A stretch of DNA of 64,000 bases from Streptomyces sp. NBC_01210 (GCF_036010325.1 NZ_CP108549.1:5146001-5210000); one strand, 5' to 3'; counted from the stretch's first letter, positions 8,314 to 16,610 are shown. Translations and numbers: made by a program. Notes: generated from the letters alone by a model not told the origin.

Positions 8314-8864
8314 TGAACCAGGGAATCCTGCTGTACGGGCCGCCTGCCGCCGGCAAGGACACAGTGACGGAGGCTCTCGCCCAACTCGACTCGCGCTATG
8401 CCCTCTTTAGTCGACTCAAAATCGGCAGCGGGAAGTCCGCGGGCTACCGCATGGGCACACCCAACCAGTTGGCGGAGCTGGAGGGGCGCGGCGACGTTAT
8501 CTACCGCAATGACCGGTACGGAAACACCTACGTTGTCGACCGCCCCGGCCTCGGGCTGGCTATGGAGGGTGGGCGCATTCCTATCCTCCACCTCGGCCAG
8601 GTCGCAGGCGTAGAGGCGGTGACCGCCAAGTACCCCGCCGCCTGGTCGACGGTGCTGGTGTGGTGCTCTCGGGAGGTCACGGCCGTCCGCTCGACGAGCC
8701 GGGGTGATTGCGATACGGAGGCCCGGCTCGCCGCGTGGGACGCTACGGAGCAGGATCTCGCCACCAACGATCACCCTGCCTGGGATCTCCGTGTGGACAC
8801 CGAAGTCTCCTCGCCTGGAGCTGCGGCAGTCCTCATTGATCAGCTTGTACGGGCGTCTGTGTGA
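8313..8864 (+). CDS. small P-loop kinase (guanylate-kinase-like)
   Basis: 183 aa. Walker A GILLYGPPAAGKDTV is at residues 4-18. A guanylate-kinase-like arrangement follows: KIGSGKSAGYRMG, GDVIYRNDRYGNTY (substrate pocket with Arg and Tyr) and LVWCSREVTAVRSTSRGD, the Arg-rich lid. It is shorter and more divergent than housekeeping Gmk and lacks the usual S-R-x-x-R-x-G-E motif, so a different nucleotide-like substrate is possible. It is translated with the upstream kinase fusion and overlaps the convergent dehydrogenase gene by 25 bases. Confidence 0.75.
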   Translation: MNQGILLYGPPAAGKDTVTEALAQLDSRYALFSRLKIGSGKSAGYRMGTPNQLAELEGRGDVIYRNDRYGNTYVVDRPGLGLAMEGGRIPILHLGQVAGVEAVTAKYPAAWSTVLVWCSREVTAVRSTSRGDCDTEARLAAWDATEQDLATNDHPAWDLRVDTEVSSPGAAAVLIDQLVRASV

Positions 8865-9712
8865 CGGGCGTCCGCTGAAGTCAGCAGTTCGAGAGCACGG
8901 GAGATGGTGAGGGACCTGTCGTGGACCTCGTCCCAGCGGTGAAGGGCAGCGGCAATCTCCCGCATGAAGTGGTCCGGCAGTCCCGACTCGGCGAGCAGGT
9001 CTGCGGCGTCCTCCAGTTCAGGCGCCCACCGCCAGGCGCGAGCGGCGGTCTTGGGAATGTAGTCCGTCTCCGTCAGATAGCTGCCGGTGCGCTTGGAGGC
9101 GATCTGCAGGAGCTCGTCCGCGACGCCGTTCGCGTCGGCCAGCCCGTAAGCCACGGCGGCCAAGACGCGGGACGCTTTCTGGTAGCTGGAGTACGCGAGC
9201 TTCAGAGCGGAAGCCTGCCCGATCTCAGTCCCCAGGGAGCGTGTGCGCACATCGGTCCCCTCGAAGAGGTCGGCGACCAGCGCGACGTGCCGCGGGGGGC
9301 CTGAAAGGTAAAGCGTCGGCTGCTTTCCCCTTACCGGAGGAGAGCCGACGACAGAACCGTCGACAACGGCCGCATCAGGCAGGCAGGCGGCGACAGCTCG
9401 GACCCTCTGCGGAGTGATTGCGTTGGCCTCGACGTACGTCCCGTCTCGGAAACCGTGCTCGGCCACCGCTGTTGCGATCTCGTCGGCGGCTGCTGGCGGG
9501 CACAAGGAGACGACCAGGTCGACGCGCCGTAGGAGCTGCCCGAGATCGTCAACTGCCTCCATACCCGCGTGCTCCGCACGTTGCCGGGAAGCGTCGCTGC
9601 GGCCGACAGCGCACCAGAGGACCGTAGTGCCTTGGGCCCGGAGCTGGGCTGCGAAAGCCGCACCCATGCTGCCCGGATGCAACAGCCCCACGGCAGCGAT
9701 GTCGGACTTCAC
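8840..9712 (-). CDS. 6-phosphogluconate dehydrogenase NAD-binding family protein
   Basis: 290 aa. The Rossmann fold starts VGLLHPGSMGAAFAAQL (GxxxPGxMG, beta-hydroxyacid dehydrogenase type). VDLVVSLCPPAAADEIA and VDGSVVGSPPVRG follow, then the helical C-terminal domain SALKLAYSSYQKASRVLAAV and a DUF1932-like end. The canonical catalytic Lys of the family may be the K in ASALKLAYSSYQKAS. It should oxidise or reduce a hydroxy acid or phosphorylated sugar acid with NAD(P). Its start overlaps the stop of the HAD gene by four bases (ATGA), so the two are cotranslated. Confidence 0.8.
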   Translation of the reverse strand: MKSDIAAVGLLHPGSMGAAFAAQLRAQGTTVLWCAVGRSDASRQRAEHAGMEAVDDLGQLLRRVDLVVSLCPPAAADEIATAVAEHGFRDGTYVEANAITPQRVRAVAACLPDAAVVDGSVVGSPPVRGKQPTLYLSGPPRHVALVADLFEGTDVRTRSLGTEIGQASALKLAYSSYQKASRVLAAVAYGLADANGVADELLQIASKRTGSYLTETDYIPKTAARAWRWAPELEDAADLLAESGLPDHFMREIAAALHRWDEVHDRSLTISRALELLTSADARHTDARTS

Positions 9713-10377
9713 GTAGTCACACTCCTAGAACAGTCATCGGCCAGCAGCAGCGCGATGGCCGCTTCCGCATCGGGTACGCAATGATCAGGTGCGGCGAGCC
9801 GATCAGGCCAGGCATGTCCGTTGCGGATCCAGATTGTGCGTAGGCCGGCTCGACGACCTCCATCAATGTCGGTCTCCGGGCTATCGCCCACCATCCAGCC
9901 GCCTTGGGAAAGGCGGGAGCCACACGCTACGGCTGCCGCCTCGAAGACGGCGGTCGCGGGCTTTCGTGCACCGACGGACTCCGAGACGCAGACGCCATCA
10001 ACGCGACCGATTAGGCCGGTTGCCTGGAGCTTGGTGTTCTGGATGTCGGTCGCCCCGTTGGTGGCGATACCGACTCGCCAGCCGGTGGCTCGTAGGGCGT
10101 CCATGCCCGCGAGTACCCTCCCAGAACACGTAACTGCCGCCGCGATGTCGGAGCAGTACTGCCTCCACAGGGAATCGGCTGATGGCTGGAGACCGTATTG
10201 CGCCCGTATGGCTTCGAAGGTGGCCGGAAATGCTCGCTCCCGGACCGAGTCGACCAATTGCGTGGAGGCGTGGTGAGCGAGGGAGTATCGATCGGCGAAC
10301 TGAGCGGCCCAATCTTGGATGGCGTCATTCCTGTCGATCAGGGTGTTGTCGAGATCGAAGAGCACCAGCCGCTGCAT
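9709..10377 (-). CDS. HAD family hydrolase (phosphatase)
   Basis: 222 aa, normal length for subfamily IA. All four HAD motifs are visible: LVLFDLDNTLIDR (nucleophile Asp8, acid Asp10), VGIATNGATD, the Lys in VGARKPATAVFEAA, and WMVGDSPETDIDGG. It dephosphorylates a small phosphometabolite. As first gene of a two-gene leftward unit with the NAD-dependent dehydrogenase, it fits a carbohydrate- or nucleotide-modifying pathway together with the kinases next door. Upstream lies the gap before the IS21 element. Confidence 0.85.
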   Translation of the reverse strand: MQRLVLFDLDNTLIDRNDAIQDWAAQFADRYSLAHHASTQLVDSVRERAFPATFEAIRAQYGLQPSADSLWRQYCSDIAAAVTCSGRVLAGMDALRATGWRVGIATNGATDIQNTKLQATGLIGRVDGVCVSESVGARKPATAVFEAAAVACGSRLSQGGWMVGDSPETDIDGGRRAGLRTIWIRNGHAWPDRLAAPDHCVPDAEAAIALLLADDCSRSVTT

Positions 10378-10791
10378 AGGTGACGAGCTTAGTCGGAGCG
10401 GATGTGCCGCTACTGAAGAGGGGACTTCAAGGCGGTGATCCCGATGTCGCGCAGCCGGGGAGGGCCCATCGGTGCCCTTCAGTACGCGTACCCGCGAAGT
10501 CCGATCTGCCCTATGTGGGATACGACTGGGCGTCTCAGGCTTCCTGACGTACCTGCGGAGCGAGGAAGGCTGAGAGCCCGTTCAGCGATGACGGGGTTGG
10601 TTGCGATCCTTTCGTATCGCGCTCCTGAGATTGAGACCCGATGCCAGCCCACGTCGGTGGGTCGGCGCCGTCCCGTTTAGCCTCCGTGTCACACCGTGAC
10701 GCCGAGCTGTACGTGCGCGATGCGTGACCACTCCATCGCGGGCCTGCCGCCCTACGGCGACCTCGTTCATGGAGTTCCACCGCGCTGGTAG
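10378..10791. other. gene-poor flank left of IS21
   Basis: No convincing coding sequence is seen. The right end (10768-10791, read leftwards) holds the last seven codons and stop of the nucleotidyltransferase gene that was separated from its body by the IS21 insertion. The rest contains short open frames without family motifs. Confidence 0.5.
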
Positions 10792-10795
10792 CCGA

Positions 10796-10832
10796 CTGTC
10801 TGTAAGCACTTGTTTTGGCTCCAGTGCACGGA
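10796..10832 (+). repeat. IS21 left terminal inverted repeat
   Basis: The repeat starts CTGTCTGTAAGCACTT and ends CCAGTGCACGGA. It matches the reverse complement of 13804-13840 at 33 of 37 positions. It is flanked outside by the target copy CCGA (10792-10795). Confidence 0.92.
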
Positions 10833-11126
10833 CTTCTTTTGGCTCCACTCACCGGCTGGAGGGGGCGTGTATTGGTGTGATTCACGCCCCTGTAGCAAGG
10901 TGATTTGGCCCCACTTCGAACGAGTGGTTCCGCTGGCCGTGACCGGGGGTCGGCGCGGTAGTTTTGAAGCCTCGGTCAGACCTCCGCAAACGCGCCCCCG
11001 ACAGGCGCGTGGAGGCTGCCGACCCGACTCGACTCAGGTTGCGGGCCGCCCAGTGCCCGTGGCGGCTGGACGAGAACGGGCGATGGTCTGGTCGGCACTG
11101 GGACTTGGCGGCCGGGCCCAACGCGG

Positions 11127-11162
11127 CTGCGGCCGGCCTCCCGTGAGGGAGCCCGGCCGCAG
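11127..11162 (-). terminator. hairpin after istB
   Basis: A 16-base stem with one mismatch (CTGCGGCCGG... paired to ...CCGGCCGCAG) encloses loop GTGA. It lies 14 bases beyond the istB stop on the leftward transcript. It is a strong structure with only a weak T-tract and probably ends istAB transcription. Confidence 0.7.
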
Positions 11163-11175
11163 TTGTCGTTCGAGG

Positions 11176-11991
11176 TCAGCGGCGCCGTTTCTTCTGACTC
11201 TGGGCGAAGCGGTAGGAGTCGGTGCCGGTCTCGACGATGTGCGCGTTGAAGGTGACGCGGTCGACGATTGCCGTGCAGAGCCGGGGGTCAGTGAAGGTCT
11301 GCTTCCACTCGGAGAACGGAGCGTTCGACGCGATGGCGATAGCCCTCCGTTCTTCGCGCTCGGTGAAGATCTGGAACAGCAGTTTGGCTCCGGCCTTGTC
11401 CAGATCGAGATAGCCGAACTCGTCCAGACAGAGCAGGTCAACGCGGCCGTAGCGCGCGATGGTGCGGGCCAGCTTCTTCTCGTCGGCGGCTTCCGCGAGC
11501 TCGTTGACCAGGTTGACCGTGGTCGTGTAGCGGACCTTGAGCCCAGCCTCGGCCATGGCGGTGCCGATCCCGATGAGCAGGTGGGACTTGCCGGTGCCGG
11601 AGTCGCCGATCAGACAGAGCGGCTGCCCGGCCTTGACCCAGGCCGGGTCCGCCAGGGTGCCGACAAGCTCCGGCGTGACGTTCGGGTTCTCGGTGAAGTC
11701 GAAGTCCTCCAGCCGCTTGGGCCGGGGGAAATTGGCGTCTCTGACCAGCCGCTGTTTGCGCCGTTCCTCGCGTTCGGCGCACTCGGCTTCCAGCAGGTCG
11801 GCGAGGAAGTCCTTATAGCTGGACCGCTGGCGCATCGCCTCATCGGCCATCTCCCCGACCCGGCTGCGGATGGTGGGTAGGTGCAGGCTGCGGCATGCCT
11901 CGTCGATGGCCGTGTCCACGGCCTCCTCCGGTCCGACATCCCGACGGGGCGGCGGGACGTGCTGGCGGGTCGGTGCAGCGGTCGTGCTCAT
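11176..11991 (-). CDS. istB: IS21 helper ATPase IstB
   Basis: 271 aa DnaC-like AAA+ ATPase that helps the IstA transposase select and commit to target DNA. Walker A is CLIGDSGTGKSHLLIG and Walker B VDLLCLDEFGYLDL; the sensor region AIASNAPFSEW and the C-terminal Arg finger area DRVTFNAHIVETG follow. The ATG at 11991 overlaps the istA stop (ATGA), which fixes the start although the frame is open further upstream. It is full length and without disruption. Confidence 0.93.
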   Translation of the reverse strand: MSTTAAPTRQHVPPPRRDVGPEEAVDTAIDEACRSLHLPTIRSRVGEMADEAMRQRSSYKDFLADLLEAECAEREERRKQRLVRDANFPRPKRLEDFDFTENPNVTPELVGTLADPAWVKAGQPLCLIGDSGTGKSHLLIGIGTAMAEAGLKVRYTTTVNLVNELAEAADEKKLARTIARYGRVDLLCLDEFGYLDLDKAGAKLLFQIFTEREERRAIAIASNAPFSEWKQTFTDPRLCTAIVDRVTFNAHIVETGTDSYRFAQSQKKRRR

Positions 11992-13622
11992 GCAGTGCCT
12001 TTCGGTTGGCGGGTCAGGAGCTGGTCGTAGTGGCTCACGGTCGGCAACGGGCGCTTGTCCTCGGGAAGCTGGGCCCTGCGGGCTGTCAGTGACACCACCC
12101 CGCTGGGCTCGGCCCACGGCGGCGGATCGTCCCCGTCGTCCACCTCCTCAGCCGGATCAGGTGCCTGCGCGGCTGCCTTGCGGGCCTCGACGGCCACCAC
12201 GTCCGCGGTGACGGCGCCCGCCCGGATCGCGGCTGCCATGCCCAGCTGGACCGCCTCAGCTGGCATCCGCCGGTGCAGCAGCAGAATCTCGATCAGGGCC
12301 CTGGTCCCGGCCGCGTCTCCATGCGCGGTGCGGGCCGCGGCCCAGAACGCCTCGTGGACCTCGGTGAACGAGCCGTTCTGCCGGGCAGTTGCCAGCGCGG
12401 TGGAGCCGGCCATGGCGCCCGGCTTGGCCAGCAGGATCTCCAGGTAGTGATCGAGTTCGTCGCGGAACTCGCCCCGCCGGGTCAGCCGCGGGTGACGGGC
12501 CACGATCGTCCGCCGCTCGAACACCAGCAGTTCATTGCCCCGCAGCAGCACGCGCACGTTCTGCCCGATGAACCGGGCAGGCACCGAGTAGTGGCACTGG
12601 CGGACCGTAATCCGGCTGCTGCGGTCGACCTTCGGGGTCAGCGTGATGCCGCACTCGAATTCCTCGAACGGCAGCGGCACCAACTGGTCCGTCTCAGCAG
12701 CGAAGTTGAAGCCGATGGTGGTCAGCCTGCCCGACAGGATCCGTGCGTCCTCAGCTGCGTCGATCGCGGCGATCTTCTCGTTCAGTTCGCCCAGCGAGGC
12801 AACCTCGGGGACCGGGACGAGGTGCGTGCGGCGGAAGCGTCCGCCCTCGTGTTCGACTCCGCCCTTCTCGTGGGCGCCTTCCTGGCCGGGGATGCAGTAG
12901 AAGGCGTCGAAGCCGTAGTGGGCGCGGAAGTTGAGCCACCGCTCCGACTCCACCCGGCTGCGGCCGGTGCAGATCCGGTTGACCGCCGGCTTCAGATTGT
13001 CGTAACGGATGTGCCGGGCCGGCACCCCGCCCAGCACGTTGAACGCCTCGACATGCCCCTCCATGAAGGACTCCTGGGCCTGCGAGGCATAGACCCGGTG
13101 GACGGCCTTGCCCGAGTACGACATCCGCAGCGTGAACAGGTGGCACCTGACCACCTCGCCCGCCAGCCGGACCCACACGTCAGCGAAGTCAACTTCCGCC
13201 TCCTCGCCGGGAAGATGCACCTGAGGGACCATCCCGTCCAAATGCCGGTGCCCCTCCCGGGCCTCGGCCTCGATCTGCGGCCGCCGGACCAGGAGGTAGT
13301 CGCAGACCGTCGAGTACGACGCCTGGTCGAAGCCGTATTCCTGCGCGAGCCGCTGATGGATCCGCCGGGCGGTGTGCTTCTGCTTGCGCGGTGCAGTGAG
13401 GTCCTCCCGCAGCATCGCGTCGATCCAGCCCTTGGCCGGGTCCAGGACCGTCGCCCGCGGCACCGGTTTCTTCCTGGGCGGCGGAACCGCCGAATTCAAA
13501 GCCTGCCGCACCGTCCGCCGGTGCACTCCGTACTTCTCCCCGAGAGCCCGCTGCGACAGCTCCGGATCGAGACGTCTGTCCCTCCGGATCGCGGCGAACA
13601 ACTCAGCCCGCGACAAACCCAC
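11988..13622 (-). CDS. istA: IS21 transposase IstA
   Basis: 544 aa. An N-terminal HTH (SQRALGEKYGVHRRTVRQAL, residues ~23-42) binds the terminal repeats. The DDE catalytic core shows D in EAEVDFADVWVRL, D in HIRYDNLKPAV and E in GAHEKGGVEHEGGRF. A beta-barrel domain with RQCHYSVPARFIGQ and a helical tail follow. The length is normal for IS21 transposases. It is transcribed with istB from a promoter inside the right end of the element. Confidence 0.93.
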   Translation of the reverse strand: MGLSRAELFAAIRRDRRLDPELSQRALGEKYGVHRRTVRQALNSAVPPPRKKPVPRATVLDPAKGWIDAMLREDLTAPRKQKHTARRIHQRLAQEYGFDQASYSTVCDYLLVRRPQIEAEAREGHRHLDGMVPQVHLPGEEAEVDFADVWVRLAGEVVRCHLFTLRMSYSGKAVHRVYASQAQESFMEGHVEAFNVLGGVPARHIRYDNLKPAVNRICTGRSRVESERWLNFRAHYGFDAFYCIPGQEGAHEKGGVEHEGGRFRRTHLVPVPEVASLGELNEKIAAIDAAEDARILSGRLTTIGFNFAAETDQLVPLPFEEFECGITLTPKVDRSSRITVRQCHYSVPARFIGQNVRVLLRGNELLVFERRTIVARHPRLTRRGEFRDELDHYLEILLAKPGAMAGSTALATARQNGSFTEVHEAFWAAARTAHGDAAGTRALIEILLLHRRMPAEAVQLGMAAAIRAGAVTADVVAVEARKAAAQAPDPAEEVDDGDDPPPWAEPSGVVSLTARRAQLPEDKRPLPTVSHYDQLLTRQPKGTA

Positions 13623-13803
13623 CCCGGCCTCCCGACACGACCGCGATCAACACACACGGCCTCCGACAAGACCGTGATCGACGCACACACCCTGCCGCCG
13701 CCGGGCGGACGGAGCAGTGCATTCACTCCAAAGAGGGCACGTCGCAGCACGTGCTCGCCAAGTGGAGCCAGATCAACTTCGTACGCCACGGAGCCACTTC
13801 AGA

Positions 13804-13840
13804 TCCGTGCACTGGGGCCCAAAGAAGTGCTTACAAACAG
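13804..13840 (-). repeat. IS21 right terminal inverted repeat
   Basis: Reading leftwards it starts CTGTTTGTAAGCACTT. It supplies the stop codon (TAA, 13831-13833) and the last two codons (Cys, Leu) of the interrupted nucleotidyltransferase gene. The target copy CCGA follows at 13841-13844. Confidence 0.92.
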
Positions 13841-14520
13841 CCGACCCACAACCGGCCGCCGACATGCTCAACCACCTCGTCCACGACTGCCATGAGGGGC
13901 TGAATCCGCCCCGCCAATACTTCACGTAGACCATCGTGCAGGCGCATGCTGAGCCCCGGCGCTGTGGTCTCAAGACGGCGGGCCAGCCACTTCCCGCCCC
14001 CGCTCCAAGACCCGCCAGCGGCCAGCGCCAACTCGCCGGTTCGTCGAACCAGTTCGGTGGCAATGAACAGTTGTTCGCTCTGGTCGGTGCTCCCCACGAG
14101 GTCGTCAAGGAGGTCGGTGATCGCGTAGCGGCGGTCATCGATCTCTTCGTCCGACACCGCGGGTGGCCCCGCAGCGGTCAGCTTTCGGGCCTCAGCGGCG
14201 AGGTGTGCCCCGACTCCATCCTTGTCGAAGAGCAGGATTCCGTCGGCACACATCCAGAGCAGCGGTGACCGGCGCTTGCGTACCTCCCGTTGGATGTACG
14301 CGTGCCACGTCGCTTCGGTGTGCACGAACATCTCCACGGGCCACTCACCGCGCCGAAGGCTTGCCCGGTACGGGGCTGGGGATCCGTGGAGGAGCACCAC
14401 AATGTCGAGGTCCGACATCGCCGTGCGGCGGCCCCTCACGACACTGCCTCCCAGGAACGCAGCCCGAGCGTCAGGGTGATGTTCCTCTACAACGGCACGC
14501 GCAGCATCAATCGCATCCAT
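13831..14520 (-). CDS. nucleotidyltransferase-domain protein, C-terminus altered by IS21
   Basis: 229 aa. The nucleotidyltransferase signature GGSVVRGRRTAMSDLDIVVL (residues ~24-43) has the GGS motif and the paired Asp residues that bind metal-nucleotide, as in aminoglycoside or tRNA-type nucleotidyltransferases. A third acidic residue could be E in VEMFVHTEATW. The rest is helical. No antibiotic-specific motif is recognised, so the target is unknown. The last two residues and stop come from the IS21 repeat. Removing the IS and one CCGA copy restores an ending of YQRGGTP plus stop, so only seven native residues are lost and the protein may still work. Confidence 0.8.
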   Translation of the reverse strand: MDAIDAARAVVEEHHPDARAAFLGGSVVRGRRTAMSDLDIVVLLHGSPAPYRASLRRGEWPVEMFVHTEATWHAYIQREVRKRRSPLLWMCADGILLFDKDGVGAHLAAEARKLTAAGPPAVSDEEIDDRRYAITDLLDDLVGSTDQSEQLFIATELVRRTGELALAAGGSWSGGGKWLARRLETTAPGLSMRLHDGLREVLAGRIQPLMAVVDEVVEHVGGRLWVGCL

Positions 14521-14899
14521 GCAGCAACTATCAGCACTCCGCCTATCGTGCGCACGGGGTTTCTTCGGGGATACGGGCAGTGCTATCTCCTGAGATCGGC
14601 TGCCGCTGCCTATCGCGCGTCCCTAAGGACGGAGGCCGCCTGCCAGTCGGCGAGAGGGCGCCGAGTGGCCTCAGGCGATGGTCTTGGCCTCGGCCGGCGG
14701 TGGCATTGACGCGGCTCGCGAGGTCGCCGTGGCTGGGGTAGACCGCTTCTATGCGGTGCCTCGGACGACGCAGGAGAGTAGTCCGTGCCCCAGTTCGCCG
14801 GGGGCAGACAGGAAAGAGTCGCGAAAGACTGGCCAGCGGGAGCAGAGGGATGTCAACGTAGACGACCTTCCGGAACCCCAGGTCAGAGAGGTGATCGCC
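14521..14899. other. region upstream of DUF317 genes, no gene recognised
   Basis: Open frames exist on both strands but none has family motifs or a convincing start. It may hold the promoters of the nucleotidyltransferase gene (leftward) and the DUF317 gene (rightward), or the lost 5' part of the DUF317 gene. Confidence 0.4.
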
Positions 14900-15253
14900 G
14901 TGACCGTGGCATCCATGAGCCTCGGCTTTTCCACCACCGTCAAGGCCCTGAAAGTGCGCGACTGGCAGCTCGGCCCGGGCCAGCCCACGCTCGTGATGGA
15001 TCAGTTCTCCGCCGAGGATTTCCACATGGTTGTGGACGACCGCGCCGACGTGCACGTCAATTCGAAGGACGGCCGGTTCTACTTGGGCTGGTCTCCGCTC
15101 GGCCGTCCTGGGACCGACGGCGGAGGCTGGAAGATCGCTGTCACCGGTACCGCGACGGTGTCTGGGTACAGCATCTCCTTCGACACCGAGACGCCGGCCG
15201 ATATCGTCGCCGCCGCTGTGACGTGCGTGCTGGAAACCACCCGTCCTCGATGA
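14900..15253 (+). CDS. DUF317 domain protein, short
   Basis: 117 aa. The DUF317 core is clear: FSAEDFHMVVDDRADVHV, DGRFYLGWSPLGRPG, GGWKIAVTGTA and TPADIVAAAVT. DUF317 proteins of unknown function are common in Streptomyces, often encoded next to transfer genes of integrative elements. Full-length members usually have two such modules; this one has a single module and may be N-terminally truncated. I chose the GTG at 14900 because GAGAGG precedes it by nine bases. A GTG at 14891 is the alternative. Confidence 0.65.
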   Translation: MTVASMSLGFSTTVKALKVRDWQLGPGQPTLVMDQFSAEDFHMVVDDRADVHVNSKDGRFYLGWSPLGRPGTDGGGWKIAVTGTATVSGYSISFDTETPADIVAAAVTCVLETTRPR

Positions 15254-15375
15254 GCACGCCAGCCCGCGTCGGCTGACTCGGCGCTGCCAGCCTCTCGCTC
15301 ACCGAACCGGGCAGTACTCCGCGTCCGTCAGTCCGCTGCCCGGAAGCAAGGACGATTCCCCTGGAGTCTTTGGGA

Positions 15376-15570
15376 ATGACCGTCGGTGATCTCATTGACC
15401 GCCTGTCCGTCAGTGACCGGATCGCACCCCTGCTGGCGATGAACCTGTTTCCCCATGACCCACGCGCGACACAGGTCGTGGAAGCCCGCGACGGGATCGG
15501 ACGGCCCGTCGTCTATCTGGCTGAGGGTGGGACGCGGACAGCCGGCTCGGGCGCCTGCCGCCCGAGGTAG
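15376..15570 (+). pseudogene. small DUF317-associated protein, probably frameshifted
   Basis: The frame from ATG 15376 encodes MTVGDLIDRLSVSDRIAPLL and continues through VVEARDGIGRPVVYLAEGG before reaching a stop after 64 residues. In the next frame from about 15550 the sequence reads GRLPPEVAVALNWQAPV and goes on to a stop at about 15643. That is a more natural ending for this small protein type. One base too many or too few around 15530-15550 would join the two. It is either a real frameshift or a sequencing error. Confidence 0.5.
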
Positions 15571-15624
15571 CCGTCGCTCTGAACTGGCAGGCTCCCGTCC
15601 AGGCGCCGCGCCGCCCTCGCCGCG

Positions 15625-16482
15625 TTGCTGGCGGCAACTAGACCCGCACCCAGCCCCTTGGAGGCGTTCCTGTATCCCGACCCACTGCTCGACCCGTCGA
15701 CCCCGAACCGAGGCGCCCTGCCTGCGTACTGGGTCGGTCCCCGGCACCTGGCCGGTGACGACGGACGTCTCTACGACGCCGTCGCTGACACGCTCGCCGG
15801 CCTCGGCTGGACCAGCCTCGTGATCGTCCGCGGACGGCAGGAACCCAACGAGGCACCGGAGGACCGGCAGGTCGTGCGCAGCACCGTCCTCCACATCAGC
15901 TCCGACACCCTCCGGTGGGCCCAATGGGTGCTGCCGGATGAGCCGTTCCACCTGGGCGAGCTGCCGATCGCCTGGCAGATTTCCGCCCGCGAGCACCCAG
16001 ACAGCCCGCTTGCGCGGTGGTCGGCCTACTTCACCCCCGGCGTCCCGGGTGAGGTCCTCTGCGACTTTCTCCTCGCGCTCGACGCCCGCGACCAGCCCAC
16101 CACGGCGCTCACCGGTCCCGAGCTCGTTATGGACGTTGTCGCCGAGCACGGCTGGCTCCGCGACGTCGACCAGCCCGACGCGGTGGCGATGCACCCCACA
16201 TTCACCTCCCATCTCAGCCTTGGTGAGGTCCCACCCCTCATCCAGGACACCGATTCCCGCGCCCTGACCGTCGTGCCGGACGAGGCGGGACCGGCCGGAT
16301 GGCAGGCATGGGCCGAGACCACCATGGGCGCGCCATACCTGTGGGCCGCGTCCTTCGGCGCCAGCGTGCCGCACGATCTCGTCGCCGCGTTCGCCAACTC
16401 ACTCAGCTCCACAGCACCGGTCCTGCGCCGGGTGCTCCCAGAGAGCACGCGGGACCGCCTCCTGCTCGCCCCAGCTGGTTGA
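15625..16482 (+). CDS. DUF317 domain protein (two modules)
   Basis: 285 aa. Module one contains YWVGPRHLAGDDGRLYDAVA and LPIAWQISAREHPDSPLARW with TPGVPGEVLCDFLLALDA. Module two contains MHPTFTSHLSLGEVP and WAETTMGAPYLWAASFGASV ending VPHDLVAAFANSL. The paired GPRHLAG and TPxxVxxxF motifs are diagnostic of DUF317. The function is unknown; its position next to relaxase genes suggests a role in element maintenance or transfer. The start is uncertain (TTG 15625 or TTG 15658); no strong ribosome site is seen. A strong terminator follows. Confidence 0.75.
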   Translation: MLAATRPAPSPLEAFLYPDPLLDPSTPNRGALPAYWVGPRHLAGDDGRLYDAVADTLAGLGWTSLVIVRGRQEPNEAPEDRQVVRSTVLHISSDTLRWAQWVLPDEPFHLGELPIAWQISAREHPDSPLARWSAYFTPGVPGEVLCDFLLALDARDQPTTALTGPELVMDVVAEHGWLRDVDQPDAVAMHPTFTSHLSLGEVPPLIQDTDSRALTVVPDEAGPAGWQAWAETTMGAPYLWAASFGASVPHDLVAAFANSLSSTAPVLRRVLPESTRDRLLLAPAG

Positions 16483-16499
16483 TTACCGCCCCGCGCTGC

Positions 16500-16534
16500 G
16501 AAGCCGGGCCTCCCGAATCGAGAGGCCCGGCTTC
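16500..16534. terminator. perfect 13-bp hairpin
   Basis: GAAGCCGGGCCTC pairs perfectly with GAGGCCCGGCTTC around a 9-base loop, 18 bases after the DUF317 stop. It ends the rightward DUF317 transcript and may also stop the leftward relaxase transcript. Confidence 0.85.
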
Positions 16535-16610
16535 GGGCTGTACCGGCGTGTTTTCCACGCCTCCAGCACGGTCCACTACTGAGCCCCAGGCCGTATTCAC
16601 ATGTCCACAG

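Larger units (their letters stand above)
10796..13840 (-). mobile_element. IS21-family insertion sequence, complete
   Basis: 3045 bases bounded by imperfect 37-base inverted repeats (10796-10832 and 13804-13840, 33 of 37 identical, both starting CTGT). Direct target repeats CCGA lie at 10792-10795 and 13841-13844. Sub-terminal copies of a TTTTGGCTCC-like motif lie inside both ends (for example around 10813 and 10836), as expected for IS21 transposase binding sites. It carries istA and istB in the typical order with a four-base overlap. It looks intact and possibly active. It is inserted in the 3' end of a nucleotidyltransferase gene. Confidence 0.93.

Noticed and set aside
11176..11991. Chromosomal replication helicase loader (DnaC)
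   Set aside because: The DnaC-like ATPase is IstB: it overlaps istA by four bases inside IS21 inverted repeats.
14543..15055. 170-codon leftward frame at the DUF317 locus
   Set aside because: It overlaps the real DUF317 gene on the other strand and has no motif.
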